DNA of 64,000 nucleotides from Tubiluchus corallicola (GCA_030141605.1 JAQGDQ010000183.1:167255-231254); one strand, 5' to 3'; positions 37,711 through 64,000 are shown, numbered from the stretch's first letter. Translations and numbers: made by a program. Notes: generated from the sequence alone by a model not told the origin.

Positions 37711-39195
37711 TAGACGTACATTTTTCTGAAACCTACTTCAGGTACCACTTTTTTATCCTTTTGTCCTATTTTTGAGTTTGCCTTCATTTTTTTGTATGCA
37801 TAAAGGGTGGTACAGTAAATCATGTTACTCAGATACCTGCATACATAGAGATTTTTTAACCGACTTAGTTCATCGCAGCCTTTGAACTGCAAGCTAATTT
37901 TATGTTTGCTAACTTGCCCTGCCTGATAGCATAACATTTTCTGCAATCAATCAATTTAGACCCACATTTTAATTGAGGACGGGGTACGTATGTCGTTTTT
38001 TTATAGGCGTGGCAATTTCAGGGTGGCCGTGAGTTTTTCCAAGCAGGAAGTGCTCAGGAAATTTGTGTTTTTGCAATCGTCTGCTAGCATTGATTCCGTT
38101 TGCCTTTTCCATGTCGGTTCGGACGCCCCCTGTGCATGGATCCTCCCCCCACCGAGCTTTGTACTCTGAAAGTCATAGGCGCAAATTCAAATCATTGCTG
38201 AATTACAGCTGTCTGTGGTTTAACCCACTATTTCACTGCATATCACATGTTTCATCAAGAGTTTATCTCGTAAGCTAAGAGTTCAACCCAGCTACGCAAA
38301 CAGCGTTCTGCATGAGAAAAAATTCTTCCTGTTGAAGTCATGGGGTTTTCTTGCATGAGCAGAGATTTACTTTCGGAATGTGGTAATTTTCTTAGCTCGT
38401 CGAAAGTCGTAATCATTTTTCCAGAAAAGCTTTGGGAAGTACATCTTATAATTATTTTTAGTTCATAATTGAAATCGTTACGCCCACGTAGCTTCCATAC
38501 GAAATCACATTTTGCATCTGTAAGTCTTGCTCCCACACGGGTTATTAGTCTAATAATGATATTACTTTAACTTGCTCATTGTTGGTTCATACCTAAATTT
38601 TCTATCATGTTTTCCTTGCTAAACGAATCTCATTGTTATATACTCAATGCCCTATAGCAATTTCTTTTATAGATAACCCTAGTTTTTTACACAGGTTGCA
38701 TTCAAAAGGTTTGTTGCATCTGGTTTTGTACATTTTCTTCGTAATGAAAACACTTGTACCAGGCAAGAATACTCCTGTAAAGTATGCATAATTATTATTT
38801 CTTATTTATATATTATGTAGTAATACAGCTTGAAATAGCAGACTCATATATGGTGTTAGGTAGAAACTTGTATAGGCTAGTTTAAACTTTTAAACTATAT
38901 TTATTGTATAAATGCATAAAAAGTGATGATACTGTGGCTTGTGGATCACGGTCCCGTGCAAACTGGGCTTTGAAATACTCTGGAGTTGCATCATTTCTGT
39001 GTATGCATGTTTCTTTACACGGTTGTAAGAAAAATGTTGTTAAATTAATTAACAGACACACACACCATAATTTCTTTTGACAGTTGAATGTGAATGGGCC
39101 TTAATGATGTTGTAAGCCACAGTATCGGCATTACATAATGTATTGTAGGGCGTGTAAATTCACTGTTTAGTATTGACCATATGTGAGTTGGGTTT
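37711..39195. other. Intergenic, no gene seen
   Basis: The interval is AT-rich, with a CA run near 39055-39065. No exon-like coding segment, RNA gene or transposon terminus was recognised. Confidence 0.4.
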
Positions 39196-40075
39196 TGTTA
39201 CTGTTTTAATTAGTCTGAGCATGTTCACTTGATTGAATGAACATTCACTTGTTGTTATTCAAAGAAATGTTCATCTGATTAATGCTCATTTGGTTGAACA
39301 AACATTCAATTGAAAGCTTTCTTGTTCGGAGTAAGGTTCATCTGATTAAAGTTCATTTGATTGAACAAACATTCAATTGAAAGCTTTCTTGTTGAAAGTA
39401 ACATTCATCTGATTAATGTTCATTTGATTGAACGTACATTCAATTGAGAGCTTTCTTGTTCAAAGTAACGCTCATCTGATAAATGTTCATTTGATTGAAC
39501 AAGCGTTCACTCAAAATCTGTCTTGTTCAAAGTAATGGTCATCTGTTTAATGTTCAGTTGATTGAACAAAGGTTCACCTGAAAGCTCTTGTTTAAAGCAA
39601 TGTTCATCTGATTAATGTTTATTTGATTGAACAAATGTTCACTTGAAAGCTCTTGTTCAAAGCAATGTTTATCTGATGAATATTTGCTTGATTGAAGAAA
39701 CATTCACTTGAAAATTTTCTTGTTTAAAGTAATGTTTATTTGTTTGAACAAACATCCCCATAAAAAGCTCTTGTTAATGCAATGTGTCATCTGATTAAAT
39801 TGATGTTCATTTAAATGTTCATTGAATTAAATCAACTTTCATGTCACTAGCTACGTTCATCCGCGCGTGATAGAAAATTTCACGTACTTGACTGATAAAT
39901 GTTCACATGAATGTTCACTCGATTAATCAGTTGTTCATGGGATTAAACGAAGTTCAATTGACAAAGCAAATTATTCACGTGAAACTTTGCTATCGTATGC
40001 TTCAAGTGAACATTAGCTGAGTAAAATAAATTCATATCCACTTGAGAGTGTTCATTCAGTAAAAGGTACACTTGA
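39196..40075. repeat. Degenerate minisatellite of about 60-68 bp
   Basis: The core GTTCATCTGATTAATGTTCA, then TTTGATTGAACAAACATTCA and TTGAAAGCTTTCTTGTT, recurs about ten times, with decreasing similarity toward 40000. It is intergenic, between the two tetraspanins. Confidence 0.8.
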
Positions 40076-40896
40076 TTTTCTCTAGCTAATTAAAACGTTA
40101 CCTGTTGTTGTCCAGTTTGTCGAAAATGTCTATGGTAAAAGATAATGATTAGCTAGCTGTTAAAGCTAGCTTTTATGATAACTTGTCGAGAGTTTTGAAA
40201 CTTCCCCGCTAGATGGAAGCAGTGAACAATAGCTTGACAAGTTGGAAACAATGCAGAAAAAACCTCGTGGCTTATATGTGCAAAGATGTGTAATCTTTAC
40301 TACTTTTTCATCTTTTAATGTATGCGTAAGTAGTGTTAATGAGTGTTGTGTTCGGTCCGTTGTACAGAAGACGAAATTTAATTTAAACGACATTTTTTAA
40401 TTAAATTATGCACCATTTTAACACATTAAAGAAATTACTAGCTCTACAGGTTTTACTGGTTTGCTTTATGTTCTGAAACACCAATGAAGACCCGTAGGTT
40501 AGACATGCTGCAAGTAAAATAGAATATTCAGTGTGCTTTGCTAGATCTGTGTTTTGGATAAAGACAAAACAATTAAGATATTTTGCTTTTGCTAATGTCC
40601 TATAGTTGCTACTAATTATTGTTTGTAGGCTGTATATTGTATGAATTATTGATTTTATGATAGTTGCCAACAGATGATGCAGATTAATCATTAACACTTA
40701 GGATTGTGTTTTTAAGACAGAGTTGTTTTTATCAATTGTCTCTATGCGTTTTGTACATTAATCTAATCATGTGTTATTGGCTAATAATTGCTGATGATTT
40801 ACAAATAAAATGTGTGTAAATGTACCGTTTTTTGTTCCTTTTTTGCTTAAAGTTGTTTCTTTGTGGGTGTTGAGTCTTTAGGCAATGCGTGTTTAG
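40076..40896. other. Intergenic, no gene seen
   Basis: AT-rich sequence. AATAAA at about 40804 is an isolated hexamer with no assigned gene. No coding exon was recognised. Confidence 0.4.
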
Positions 40897-41479
40897 CCCT
40901 TATAGGGTCACGATTTTTTACAACCGATTTTGGTAACGGGGGGGGGGGGGGTAACAAATTACCACACCATTATTCGTAAATTACTTTTGAAAACCGCCGT
41001 GTTTCATTAGCAAACAGCAACAGCATAATTTGTGGTTATGCTGACCACCATAGGATACATTATACCTCTGCTTAAAGACATGTGACTTACTAGTAATGCG
41101 AAATTTAAATTCACTTAGTTACGTTCCCTTATCTACGCTGGAATAACTGTAGACAACCAACATTGCTAGCAATTCATTGTTATTTTGAATTTACTGTCTA
41201 CTACTTCTTTTAGGCGGAGTAATTTGAGTAACTGGCATATCAGATATATTGCCCGTATAATGTATAGACAAGCGAAGTAAAGTCTCCTCAACAATTTAAA
41301 AAAATCGACATTGCATTTTCACTTTTATTTCGTGGTGCGCCTAAAATAAATAACTGAAAGTATGTTGTGCACAAAACATATTTAGAAAAAGTTATAGAAA
41401 ACGTTTACTAGGATGCGTATGGTAAAAGGGCAAATTACATCTGGGTGTAATTTTTTGCCCCCTGGTGACCCTATAAGGG
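40897..41479. mobile_element. TIR transposon with CCCTTATAGGGTCAC ends, copy 1
   Basis: The element runs from CCCTTATAGGGTCACGA to its inverse, GTGACCCTATAAGGG. It contains a G14 homopolymer near 40938-40951. The flanks are TTTAG on the left and TTAAG on the right, weakly reminiscent of a TTAA site. No transposase is encoded. A second copy lies inverted at 43167-43765. Confidence 0.8.
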
Positions 41480-41821
41480 TTAAGACTTTAGGTGCCAAAA
41501 TCAATTTTGTGGGTAAAAGTGATTGGTTGTGTTGGCGCCATTTTAAATTTAGGATGACGTTCGAAAATGTTGAAATATTTGTTGGTTAGCTATTTTCCTT
41601 AAAAATACGTATATAAACTTCGCAAAACTTAAATACTTTCTGTCGCGCGCAATGTGACGAATGTTGGTTGTATGCAAAAAAATCGTTCTATAGTATGGCG
41701 GTTACTGAAGTATTATCAATAAAAAAGCAACAACACTTACCAGCACAAGAATTAACGATTTTATGCGCAAAAATGAATACAAAATACAGATCAGAGGGCG
41801 TAAAGGTTTGATGTCATATTG
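41480..41821. other. No gene seen
   Basis: A spacer between a TIR transposon and a MITE, with no recognisable feature. Confidence 0.4.
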
Positions 41822-42417
41822 TTTAAAGCAAAACCGGACCCAATCATAAACTGAAGGTCAAAACAATCTACTCTTTAAAAATTGAAAGGAAATGTACTAT
41901 TTTTTCAAAAATGACTTACGTGTAAGAATTATTACCACACAAACATAATTTCATGTTCGCGCCACTAGTTCTTTGCTGATACATGCATTTCGCCATTCGT
42001 TAATGAGACGGACACTACTGCCTGCATTTCGGAAACGCGTTGCACAAAACCAAGTGCTGTACCTCTCAGTTCAGATGTGTTAGTTTGTGACGAACTGTAC
42101 ACGTTCGACAACTCATGTGTGAACTCAGCGGTAAAGTTGAACTTTGAAATTTTTATCTTAAAACTTCCCTAGTTTTAGTACAACACACTGAATATCTTAC
42201 AGTAGCACTGTACTTCTATTTTCACTTTCACAAACACATGCAACACGCTCGTGGAATATTTTTGCTGTTGAAAATTGTTAGTTTGTGATGTCATCAATAG
42301 TTGGCCTCGTTTGCCGTTAATTAAGTTTTTCATCTATTATTTGATTATCACAATGCTTTTGCAGTATTAATTGTGTTAAAATGTATACATTTTATCGGAC
42401 TTGAACATGGGGTAGTG
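41822..42417. mobile_element. MITE family A, copy 5
   Basis: It begins TTTAAAGCAAAACCGGACCC and keeps the interior order of the other copies, but it loses the right terminus after GACTTGAACATGGGGTAGTG. It lies between the two inverted CCCTTATAGGG transposons. Confidence 0.75.
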
Positions 42418-43166
42418 TAATTGCACTCGTTATACTTAGTTATAATCGCACGTGTAATACAAATGCATGTTAAACAAGCTGTCATGCATTTGTACAGCTA
42501 AACGAATCTAATCATGTGCATGAATAGTACATTGTTTAACAGTAAGACCCGTGATAATGTAGCATTCTACGTACTTTCTCTTGTAAACAGTTGAACGCTT
42601 GGCGAGTGCGTCATAGATTAGTACCCAGACAAAATACACAAAGCTCTCTGCACACTTAGTCATTGTAAGTAATTACGAAGTCATAGAAATGCCAAGAAAA
42701 ACAAAAATCCGGGATATGTCGTAACCCAGCCTGGGCCAAAATGAAACAGTGGTAGTTATATTCAGTATCAGCAAAATTTATTTTCAATGAACTTAAATGA
42801 ACAGTACGCTTATTATAGAAACAAGTACCAACATGGCACCCGTTTCAGAACAGTGAAATTTCATGTCTGATATACTGAAAAACTACAGATCAGATTTTTA
42901 TTAACAAAATTATTGAACACAATGTCTAGCAATAAATTTTAATTCTGATAAACAAATCTTGATCAAAATTAATGGTAATTGGTTGACAATGTTTCTGACG
43001 TGGTCAGAAACTGAAGATTTTGCCAACATTAGTTGTAAAATTCAGCCTTAAAAATGAAGAGATGACAGCTTTTTTTGAAGAGCTTATTTTCCTTTATTGA
43101 ATAGCTTGAATACATTGAAAATGCATTTCACAATGAAATCTCAACGTTTAACTATTCTGCCCATCA
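42418..43166. other. No gene seen
   Basis: AT-rich sequence between a MITE and the second TIR transposon. Short open frames have no family similarity. Confidence 0.4.
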
Positions 43167-43765
43167 CCTTATAGGGTCACGGGGGGGGGGGTAAAAATTA
43201 CCCTCAGACCGGTTTTCTGCATTTTACCCTTTTACCATACGCATCCCAGTAAACCTTTTCTATGACTTTTTCTAAATATGTTTTGTGTACAAAATACTTT
43301 CAGTTATTTATTTTAGGCGCATTGTCTCACCACGAAATAAAAGTGAAAATGCAATATGTCGATTTTTAAAATTGTCGAAACTTTACTTCGCTTGTCGATA
43401 CATTATACATTATTAATGTCTACACATTAATTACTCCACCTAAAAGAAGAATGTAGTAGACCATAAATTCAAAATAACAATGATTTTTGCACACGCGCTA
43501 GCAATGTCGGTTGTCTACACTTATTCTAGCATAGATAAGGGAACGTAACTAAGTGAATTTAAATTTCGTATTACTAGTGAGTCACATGTCTTTAAGCAGA
43601 GGTATAATGTATCCTATGGTGGTCAGCATAACCACAAATTATGCTGTTGCTGTTTACTAATAAAACACGTCGGTTTATCAAAAGTAATTTACGAATTATG
43701 GTGGGGGTAATTTTTTTACCCATCGGTTACCAAAATTGGTTGTAAAAATCGTGACCTATAAGGGT
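43167..43765. mobile_element. TIR transposon with CCTTATAGGGTCAC ends, copy 2 (inverted)
   Basis: It is the reverse complement of 40897-41479 over nearly its whole length. For example, GGTGGTCAGCATAACCACAA here mirrors TTGTGGTTATGCTGACCACC there. It has a G10 run at 43181-43190. The pair forms two arms of about 590 bp separated by 1.7 kb. Confidence 0.8.
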
Positions 43766-44085
43766 GAAATGTCTTCCCCTTCGACAGAATGTCGTCATTT
43801 GACTTTCCAGTACGCCTATGTCTAATTTTAGTTTATGACTAGACTTAATGTTTGCCTTCAATATTCATGTTTAACCTGTATTCATATTTAACCTGCAGCA
43901 TTATTTATTATCACATACTCTGATTAACTTATCACGCCGTACTGTATCTATGATATATGTTCGGTTTCTCAATCTCATTAATAATCACAGCAAAATTCGA
44001 GTGGGTGACTGAGTAATAGGTGGAGGCACAGAGTCCAAAGTCTGAGCCGCGCCGCACCAGGTAGAGAAAGCTGTCAGCTGTCGAC

Positions 44086-44148
44086 TCTACATATATACAC
44101 AAGGTTATCACTTTGTGCAGGAGAACATCTCGTTTTTTCTACTCTTTG
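44086..44148 (+). promoter_or_regulatory. Candidate promoter and non-coding first exon of tetraspanin 2
   Basis: TATATA at about 44092-44097 lies in a local GC-richer island (GAGCCGCGCCGCACCAGG upstream). About 50 bases later the sequence reaches TTTG/GTGAGTAT, a near-consensus splice donor after 44148. The ATG exon of tetraspanin 2 begins at an acceptor (45184), so a non-coding exon is required somewhere upstream. The assignment is inference. Confidence 0.4.
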
Positions 44149-44202
44149 GTGAGTATAGCTTCGCTTCTCATGTAGCAAAACTTCATAATTTCTTACTGCC
44201 AT

Positions 44203-44442
44203 ATTAGATAGCACCCTGTTAGATATTAGTACCCTGTTAGATATTAGTACCCTGTTAAATAATAGGTATTAATAAGGTACCTGTATTAATAATAGGTACT
44301 CTGTTAGATATTAGTACCCTGTTAAATAATATGTATTAATAAGGTACCTGTATTAATAATAGGTACTCTGTTAGATGTTAGTACCCCGTTAGATATTAGT
44401 ACCCTGTTAAATATTAGTACCCTGTACCCTGTTAGATATTAC
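44203..44442. repeat. Short degenerate array of TTAGATATTAGTACCCTG
   Basis: GTTAGATATTAGTACCCTG units alternate with a GGTATTAATAAGGTACCTG insert that itself recurs. The array lies just downstream of the candidate first exon of tetraspanin 2, probably in its 5' intron. Confidence 0.75.
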
Positions 44443-45213
44443 AAAGCTTAAAAGGCAGTATTTTATGTACTTGCACTGAAACCATAATTAAGATATTTAT
44501 GTTTTTCGACAAGGCAGGAATTTTCTTCCTGAGACTAATGGACTTTTGTTTAATATGGCAATGATCTTAAGGCTTTTTAACTGACCACAAAAACTCTTAA
44601 AATATGTAAAGGTTCAATACTCAAACGTTTATGAAAGCATGTACAACGTCTTTGTTGACTTTTAGAAACCTTAAGACAAAGGCTCAATATAGACAAGCTA
44701 TCTTCTGTTAGTTCAACAATCATTTTAGACAATCAGATTTTTAAACGACCATGATTACGCCCTTGATTGGCCCATGGCTTATTACACGCGTGCTGTACCA
44801 TTTCATCTTAAAAACTATTGTTAATTCATTTAACTTCAAGCCAAGTCAATTTTAGTCCGATGCGTTGCGCCACCTATTGGCAAGACAGAGAAAGCAGGCG
44901 TTATTTTAACTTTTGACAAAATAATTGTTAAACTAAACAAGAGTTTCAACGCGGAACGACAACTAAAGTCCCATATATTAGTGACTTGAAAGACGCAGTA
45001 ACAAAAGTTATTCTTTATAAATGTATGTAAAATTGTAAAAATACGTGTAAAAATAAAATTTTAATGTAATATATTCTACCTCACGTTTGCACATTGCTGC
45101 GTTATACACAACAAAGTAGATCTGTCGTTATGTTTCTCAAATTCTCAAGAATTCAATTTTTCTTTCTGCAACGTTGTTTTTTAGAATTTTCCTAAGAAAC
45201 CGACTTAATCAAG

Positions 45214-58694
<13,481 letters not shown>

Positions 58695-59115
58695 CCGCCA
58701 TCTTGGAAATAGAGTTCCGGTGAAAGCGCCACTATTGGAAGAGATTTGAATCACAGAAGATTCACTAATAATTACGATACAGAAATTCTTAAGTAGATTT
58801 TGAGATTTTATATATATATATATATGTGATATACAATACAATACGATATAATTATATGAGGTATATACGTATTTGATTTGTATGTAATGCCTATGATACA
58901 GCAAAGCGTCCAGCATTTGCCGTGGGCGTAAAGCGTATGGAAATGAGAAACAATGTGTTTGTTGTCAATGTTTGACAAAACCAAAGATTTTGGCGGGTCG
59001 TTGGAAGCCACACGCTGGAAGCTCTTCCTACTTTGTTGAGCATCCAGCGTCTGTTCCTCAACCAGATAATGATGATCTGCAAATTATTGTGCGAATAAAT
59101 AACTCAAAAAAGCAT
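58695..59115 (+). other. Tetraspanin 2 3' UTR with poly(A) signal
   Basis: The stop codon at 58692-58694 is followed by about 400 bases, including a (TA)n patch at 58811-58825, before AATAAA at 59094-59099. The end of the transcript is inferred from this hexamer. Confidence 0.5.
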
Positions 59116-60779
59116 TGCAAAAATGAATTTGATTTAATATCGTCCATTTTGTTTTTCTATTCGTTGTTAACTTACTAACCAGTGAATGCAGTGAATGCTG
59201 GACACTGGACACTAAAAGCCAGATGCTACACGTTGGACGCTTTGTGTGTCATAGGCTTTGTTGACAAAAATGTGGAACCAGTGTACGTGCAGCACTACAG
59301 CAGCAATCGTGTGATATTCATTCATGAAAACTTGGTGTCGCTGGCTACATCAACAATTGGAAGATATAAATTATAAAATCATATTTCAAAATTTTATTTA
59401 GATCCACTTGGTATTGCAAATCATAACTGTGTGGTACAATATTCCAAAATTCGATCAGCTGTGATGAAAGGAAGCTATAATTATGATGGACACCACGTGG
59501 TTCATACCTAACTAACCGCATTGCATTGTGGGTTTGTCACTCTGCATACCCTTTCTTCGCTTACACTGTGTCAGCAAATGGTACCCTCATACTTAAAAGT
59601 TATCACAATGAGATGTAAACGTATTTATTAATACTTTAATCGTTCTAGTATTTCTTAATTTAATCAGTTTTTTTAAATCCTTTTTTACTTCTTATTACCA
59701 GAAATCAAAAATCAACAAAGTGTTTGGAGAAATGAGTTCTTAGGCTACACCATTCCCATTGAGAAACCAACTTGAATCGATTCATGTTCATTTATTACGG
59801 TGGTTTGTTAGGGACATAGCAAAATAAAAAATAAAGAAAGAAAGAAAAGTAAAAATTAACTCAAAATTTTGACTTCCTAAATTAAAATTTCCAGATACTA
59901 AGTCGGAATTTCCTGTTACTAAGTCGAAATTTCGAGGTAATAAATTTAATTTTAATTTCGCTATGTCCCTAGCAAGCCACCGTAATTTATAATCTATTGG
60001 AGTTGGGAATAACTAGATATTATAATGAGTGTTTTTTACTTAAAATTAAAAGCTCTTTCTCATGGTTATATCACTTTTATCTACTCTTTTCGGTTTCTTT
60101 TCACTAAGAGGAAATAAGGGGAACCTTTGGAGGCGATGATTCCCTTACATCCCTTAGGCTTACGTGTATTTAAATCAGTTTTTATTTCCTCGTATTGTAT
60201 TGCCATTGCCACTTTGAATGTCGTGGTGTGAACCACTTTTGGTATTACTTTTACACGTAAACTCATCTAAGGCTTGCCACCATTCCTAATTTGGCTCGGA
60301 GTCTCCTGAAATGCATCCATACTTCTATCGGACTTTTGAAAAATTCGGAATTCTCCTGATTTCGACCACTGCATCGAAATTTAAATGGGGAAAAACGGAA
60401 ATACATAAATACATGTTGCATGCCATTGAAAAGTTAAGAGTTAAACTAAAAACAGCAGAATCTCTCTTAAGTAAAACAGTAAACTTATTAAATTAAGTTT
60501 AAACGGCCACACGGCTAGATCATATAACGCCATCTACGTTTTCGTCAACTTTTGCTACAGGGGCAAGCGCTCCAGTGCAAACATTCTTCCTGTTTAACTT
60601 TAATTCACACAACATAAACTGTCTCCAGAAATCTAAAAAAAAGGTAAGAAATGCATTTGGACTGGGAAGGAACTTCAAAAGCTGATGTACGTTCCTTGCA
60701 CTTTTGGAAGTTTTAGGCTTTCAAGGCTTCTGAAATCAAGAAAATGTAGTGTTTTGTAGTTTAGCTTTCTTGACTTTGT
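59116..60779. other. Intergenic, no gene seen
   Basis: Short recurring words (TGGACACTGGACAC, GCCAGATGCTACACGTTGGA) lie near 59190-59240. AAATTTCGAGGTAATAAATT-like sequence near 59880-59960 repeats an AAGTCGAAATTTC motif, and the flanking CCGTAATTT and CTATGTCCCTAGCAAG words suggest a small decayed element. No coding exon was recognised. Confidence 0.4.
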
Positions 60780-61020
60780 TTTGTGCCGAAGTGGCAACCC
60801 CAGCTCTTGATTCCTGACTTTGGTTCGTGTCGAGGTGGCAACCCTAGCCGTTGACTCCTGACTTTGGTTCGTGTCGAGGTGGCAACCCTAGCTCTTGACT
60901 TCTGACTTTGGTTCGTGTCGAGGTGGCAACCCCAGCTCGTGACTCCTGACTTTGGTTCGTGTCGAGGTGGCAACCCTAGCTCTTGACTCCTGACTTTGGT
61001 TCGTGTCGAGGTGGCAATCC
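60780..61020. repeat. 44-bp minisatellite, six units
   Basis: GTGGCAACCC or a close variant recurs at 60791, 60835, 60879, 60923, 60967 and 61011, exactly 44 bp apart, with TTGACTCCTGACTTTGGTTC between. The period is not divisible by three, so the reading frame cycles from unit to unit. Confidence 0.93.
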
Positions 61021-62449
61021 TAATCTAAGTTGTAATCATTTCTATTTTAACCCTCTGACTCAAATGCCCAGAAATAACGCAATCGTAAAACAGGGAAATT
61101 TAGCTCCGCACAAATCATACACCTAATAATTATTAGTTAGTCAAATTATTAATATTTATTTACTTATGTTGGGTAGGTGGTTTTGAATTCTGTTTATTTA
61201 TTTTTAATGATTGATACGCAAGAACTACAGCTTTTTTAAATTATGCACAACTTTTTATAATTATGTATAGATGATGTAACTGAATGTTTGAGATTTAAAA
61301 ATAGTGACAATTTTAGTGAGAATATTAAAAATTAATTTAAACACTTGTGAAATTCGTAGATTTAGTTCGGGTAGATTAGTACCTGGGTAGTTTAGGCTGT
61401 TGTACTTTTGTTTTCTAGAATGAAAAATTTGGCTACAGTAGTTAATTACAGGAATAGATTAGTCTTGTTTGTAATACAGTCCAATTCAATTCAATAGGTT
61501 TTATTTGATCGATGCCAATTTCAGAAGCGTCCATAATTTAAGTGCTGCTGACAGGCTACTGGCATAGCAGTGTCTAGTTTTTTTGCTGGATGGCTGCTGT
61601 GTTCACCTGCCTTGAAGGCAGACTTCTTTTTATTTTAGAATTATACCTGCGCAATGTCTACAACAGACGTAATGCGCATATGGTGATAATAATAATGATG
61701 ATGATGATGATATGATAGTAATATTAAAGAAATATTGATAATTTAGAATGTAATATAATCTTTTATTTCTCTACCAATTAGTACGGTTTATTAGCTATTT
61801 CTTTGAAAAAAGTAATAGTTCTATAGACCCTTGACAATTGTGAATCTGCAGCTGCTGCAGTGTATGACGTACACCCTTTTAAAATGGCCACCAACGATTG
61901 CCATTTTGTCAACAGAAGTGGTGCATTGAGAAATGTAACATTAATTGATTTGTGGTATAGTGTATTTCATTGTGTTTGTAGAAACGAGCTTAATTTATTC
62001 AGATGTTTCAAATACAGATTAATGTATTTTGATTATTGTATTTTAGAAATTAAAGCAACTCAATAGTATAATAACGTGTAACGTCGTAATAAATAAACTA
62101 CTTTTGTTGTGGTACTAAAGCATATAGTTTGTTTATGTAACGATTGAGAACATAGGCGGCGCCAGAGTTTAAAAAATTTGACGCACAAAACAGCTAGGGT
62201 GACTGGGGTTTTCCTGTACCAAAAATTTTCCAAACATTTTTCCAAAAAGTGTTGAAGCATAACTTCCTTGGTAGAGGTAAGAATAACTAAAATAAATATA
62301 CCTCTCTGTAACCTTAACCATAAGCACATATATTACTAAGCTTGCCATTTTATCTACTTTTCCGTTAATGCCATTTTTCCTGTGCCAATTTTACACTACA
62401 TTCATAGAATCGGGTCGTGTCTGATTTTGTTGTTCCTTCTTCGTCGTCG
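61021..62449. other. Intergenic, no gene seen
   Basis: An ATTCAATTCAATAGGTTTTA segment near 61483-61505 resembles the one near 47820 and may be a retroelement tail. A (GAT)n patch lies near 61690-61712. No coding exon was recognised. Confidence 0.4.
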
Positions 62450-63065
<616 letters not shown>

Positions 63066-63202
63066 ATACAAATAATAAGGGTACGTGTCAATGGCACTTG
63101 CTGGTGATAATCCCATAGAATCATAGAATCCTATAGAATTTACTAGGTGCTACTTTTATTATGCACCTCTAGAAATTCAAAATAATAATAGTAATATTCT
63201 CA

Positions 63203-63510
63203 TTATTAACAGACCATTTTTATGCCTATCATATAGAAAATCTGCTTTTCCATATGGTTGATTACACTCATCCTGCGCCAGATTCATACAAGCCATTCCT
63301 AATAGACCAGCAATATGCCGATGACATTGTGTGGATTAGTTTCCGAAATTCTGCACAGATACTGATAAAAAAGAATGCCCAAAATTAATAGAAAAAAGAA
63401 ATCTCAAAGTTAACAACACGAAAACTGAAGAATATAACACACCACGGGATGGAAATCAATCCTGGAAACGTTGCAAATACGTAGATGAGATCACTACTTA
63501 ACACAGATGA
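63203..63510 (+). mobile_element. LINE reverse-transcriptase fragment, left arm of a palindrome
   Basis: Forward translation gives DYTHPAPDSYKPFLIDQQ followed by YADDIVWISF, the catalytic YADD motif of reverse transcriptase. After a frame change come ECPKLIEKRNLKVNNTKTEE and WKRCKYV, the next conserved region of non-LTR elements. The fragment lacks the rest of the element. Confidence 0.85.
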
Positions 63511-63692
63511 AGATACTTGTTACATATACATAGATCAAGATACTTGTTTACTTATGCATTGAAGAGTCACTGCCTTGTTTTGAGAGATAGTTTCTTGCGA
63601 GTTAGAATCGTTTTGTTACATTGTTAGAAATGGACAAAACCATACATTGCCCGTTGTTTATTATTTTTCATAGCATCTTTGTTAAGTATCTA

Positions 63693-64000
63693 TCATCTGT
63701 GTTAAGTAGTGATCTCATCTACGTATTTGCAACGTTTCCAGGATTGATTTCCATCCCGTGGTGTGTTATATTCTTCAGTTTTCGTGTTGTTAACTTTGAG
63801 ATTTCTTTTTTCTATTAATTTTGGGCATTCTTTTTTATCAGTATCTGTGCAGAATTTCGGAAACTAATCCACACAATGTCATCGGCATATTGCTGGTCTA
63901 TTAGGAATGGCTTGTATGAATCTGGCGCAGGATGAGTGTAATCAACCATATGGAAAAGCAGATTTTCTATATGATAGGCATAAAAATGGTCTGTTAATAA
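63693..64000 (-). mobile_element. LINE reverse-transcriptase fragment, right arm of a palindrome
   Basis: This arm is the reverse complement of 63203-63510. Paired positions sum to 127203 at both ends, so the alignment is gapless over 308 bp, and I saw no mismatch. The arm reaches the end of the window and may continue. The 182-bp spacer at 63511-63692 has no recognisable content apart from a repeated AGATACTTGTT. Confidence 0.9.

Overview
The window is animal nuclear DNA, AT-rich and dominated by non-coding sequence. The evidence is GT-AG introns, two nine-exon tetraspanin genes, an ER-type glutathione peroxidase, tRNA-derived SINE pieces, LINE fragments, short inverted-repeat DNA transposons and many micro- and minisatellites. 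The intron sizes and repeat load fit an invertebrate metazoan; I cannot name the phylum from the sequence alone.

Only three protein-coding genes are well supported. (1) Positions 12310-13029, minus strand: an intronless GPX7/GPX8-type peroxidase with a signal peptide, a Cys active site and a C-terminal KEEL ER-retrieval signal. (2) Positions 21654-35570, plus strand: a complete 261-residue tetraspanin in nine coding exons. (3) Positions 45214-58694, plus strand: a second complete tetraspanin of 246 residues. The two tetraspanins share all eight coding intron positions and phases, and six of their nine exons have identical lengths, so they are a tandem duplicate pair. Each start codon lies just after a splice acceptor, so each gene should also have an upstream non-coding exon. 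A TATA-like site plus donor near 44092-44148 is a candidate for the second gene.

Layout: 1-3560 holds two diverged copies of a repeat with a 21-bp minisatellite. 3681-3950 is a 54-bp minisatellite. 6.5-9.2 kb holds a MITE and CA-rich microsatellites. 11.9-13.1 kb is the peroxidase. 14.6-15.2 kb is a LINE reverse-transcriptase scrap amplified as a 111-bp tandem array. 16.9-19.4 kb holds MITEs and a 150-bp degenerate array. 21.6-36.4 kb is tetraspanin 1, whose introns carry a 77-bp array with five-unit higher-order structure, a Tc1/mariner-like TIR element, SINE pieces, paired MITEs and a minisatellite containing repeated nuclear-receptor DR5 motifs. 39-44 kb holds another degenerate array and two inverted copies of a TIR transposon. 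44-59 kb is tetraspanin 2, whose introns hold a LINE endonuclease fragment split by a hAT-like insertion, a hairpin MITE, and 41-, 64- and 63-bp minisatellites. 59-64 kb is intergenic and ends in a 308-bp-armed palindrome of LINE reverse-transcriptase sequence.

The peroxidase acts in the secretory pathway and the tetraspanins are four-pass membrane organisers. Nothing in the sequence ties the peroxidase functionally to the tetraspanins. The most unusual aspects are the inverted LINE palindrome, the intronic DR5 array, the alternative last-exon candidate of tetraspanin 2, and the density of independent minisatellites, several with higher-order structure.
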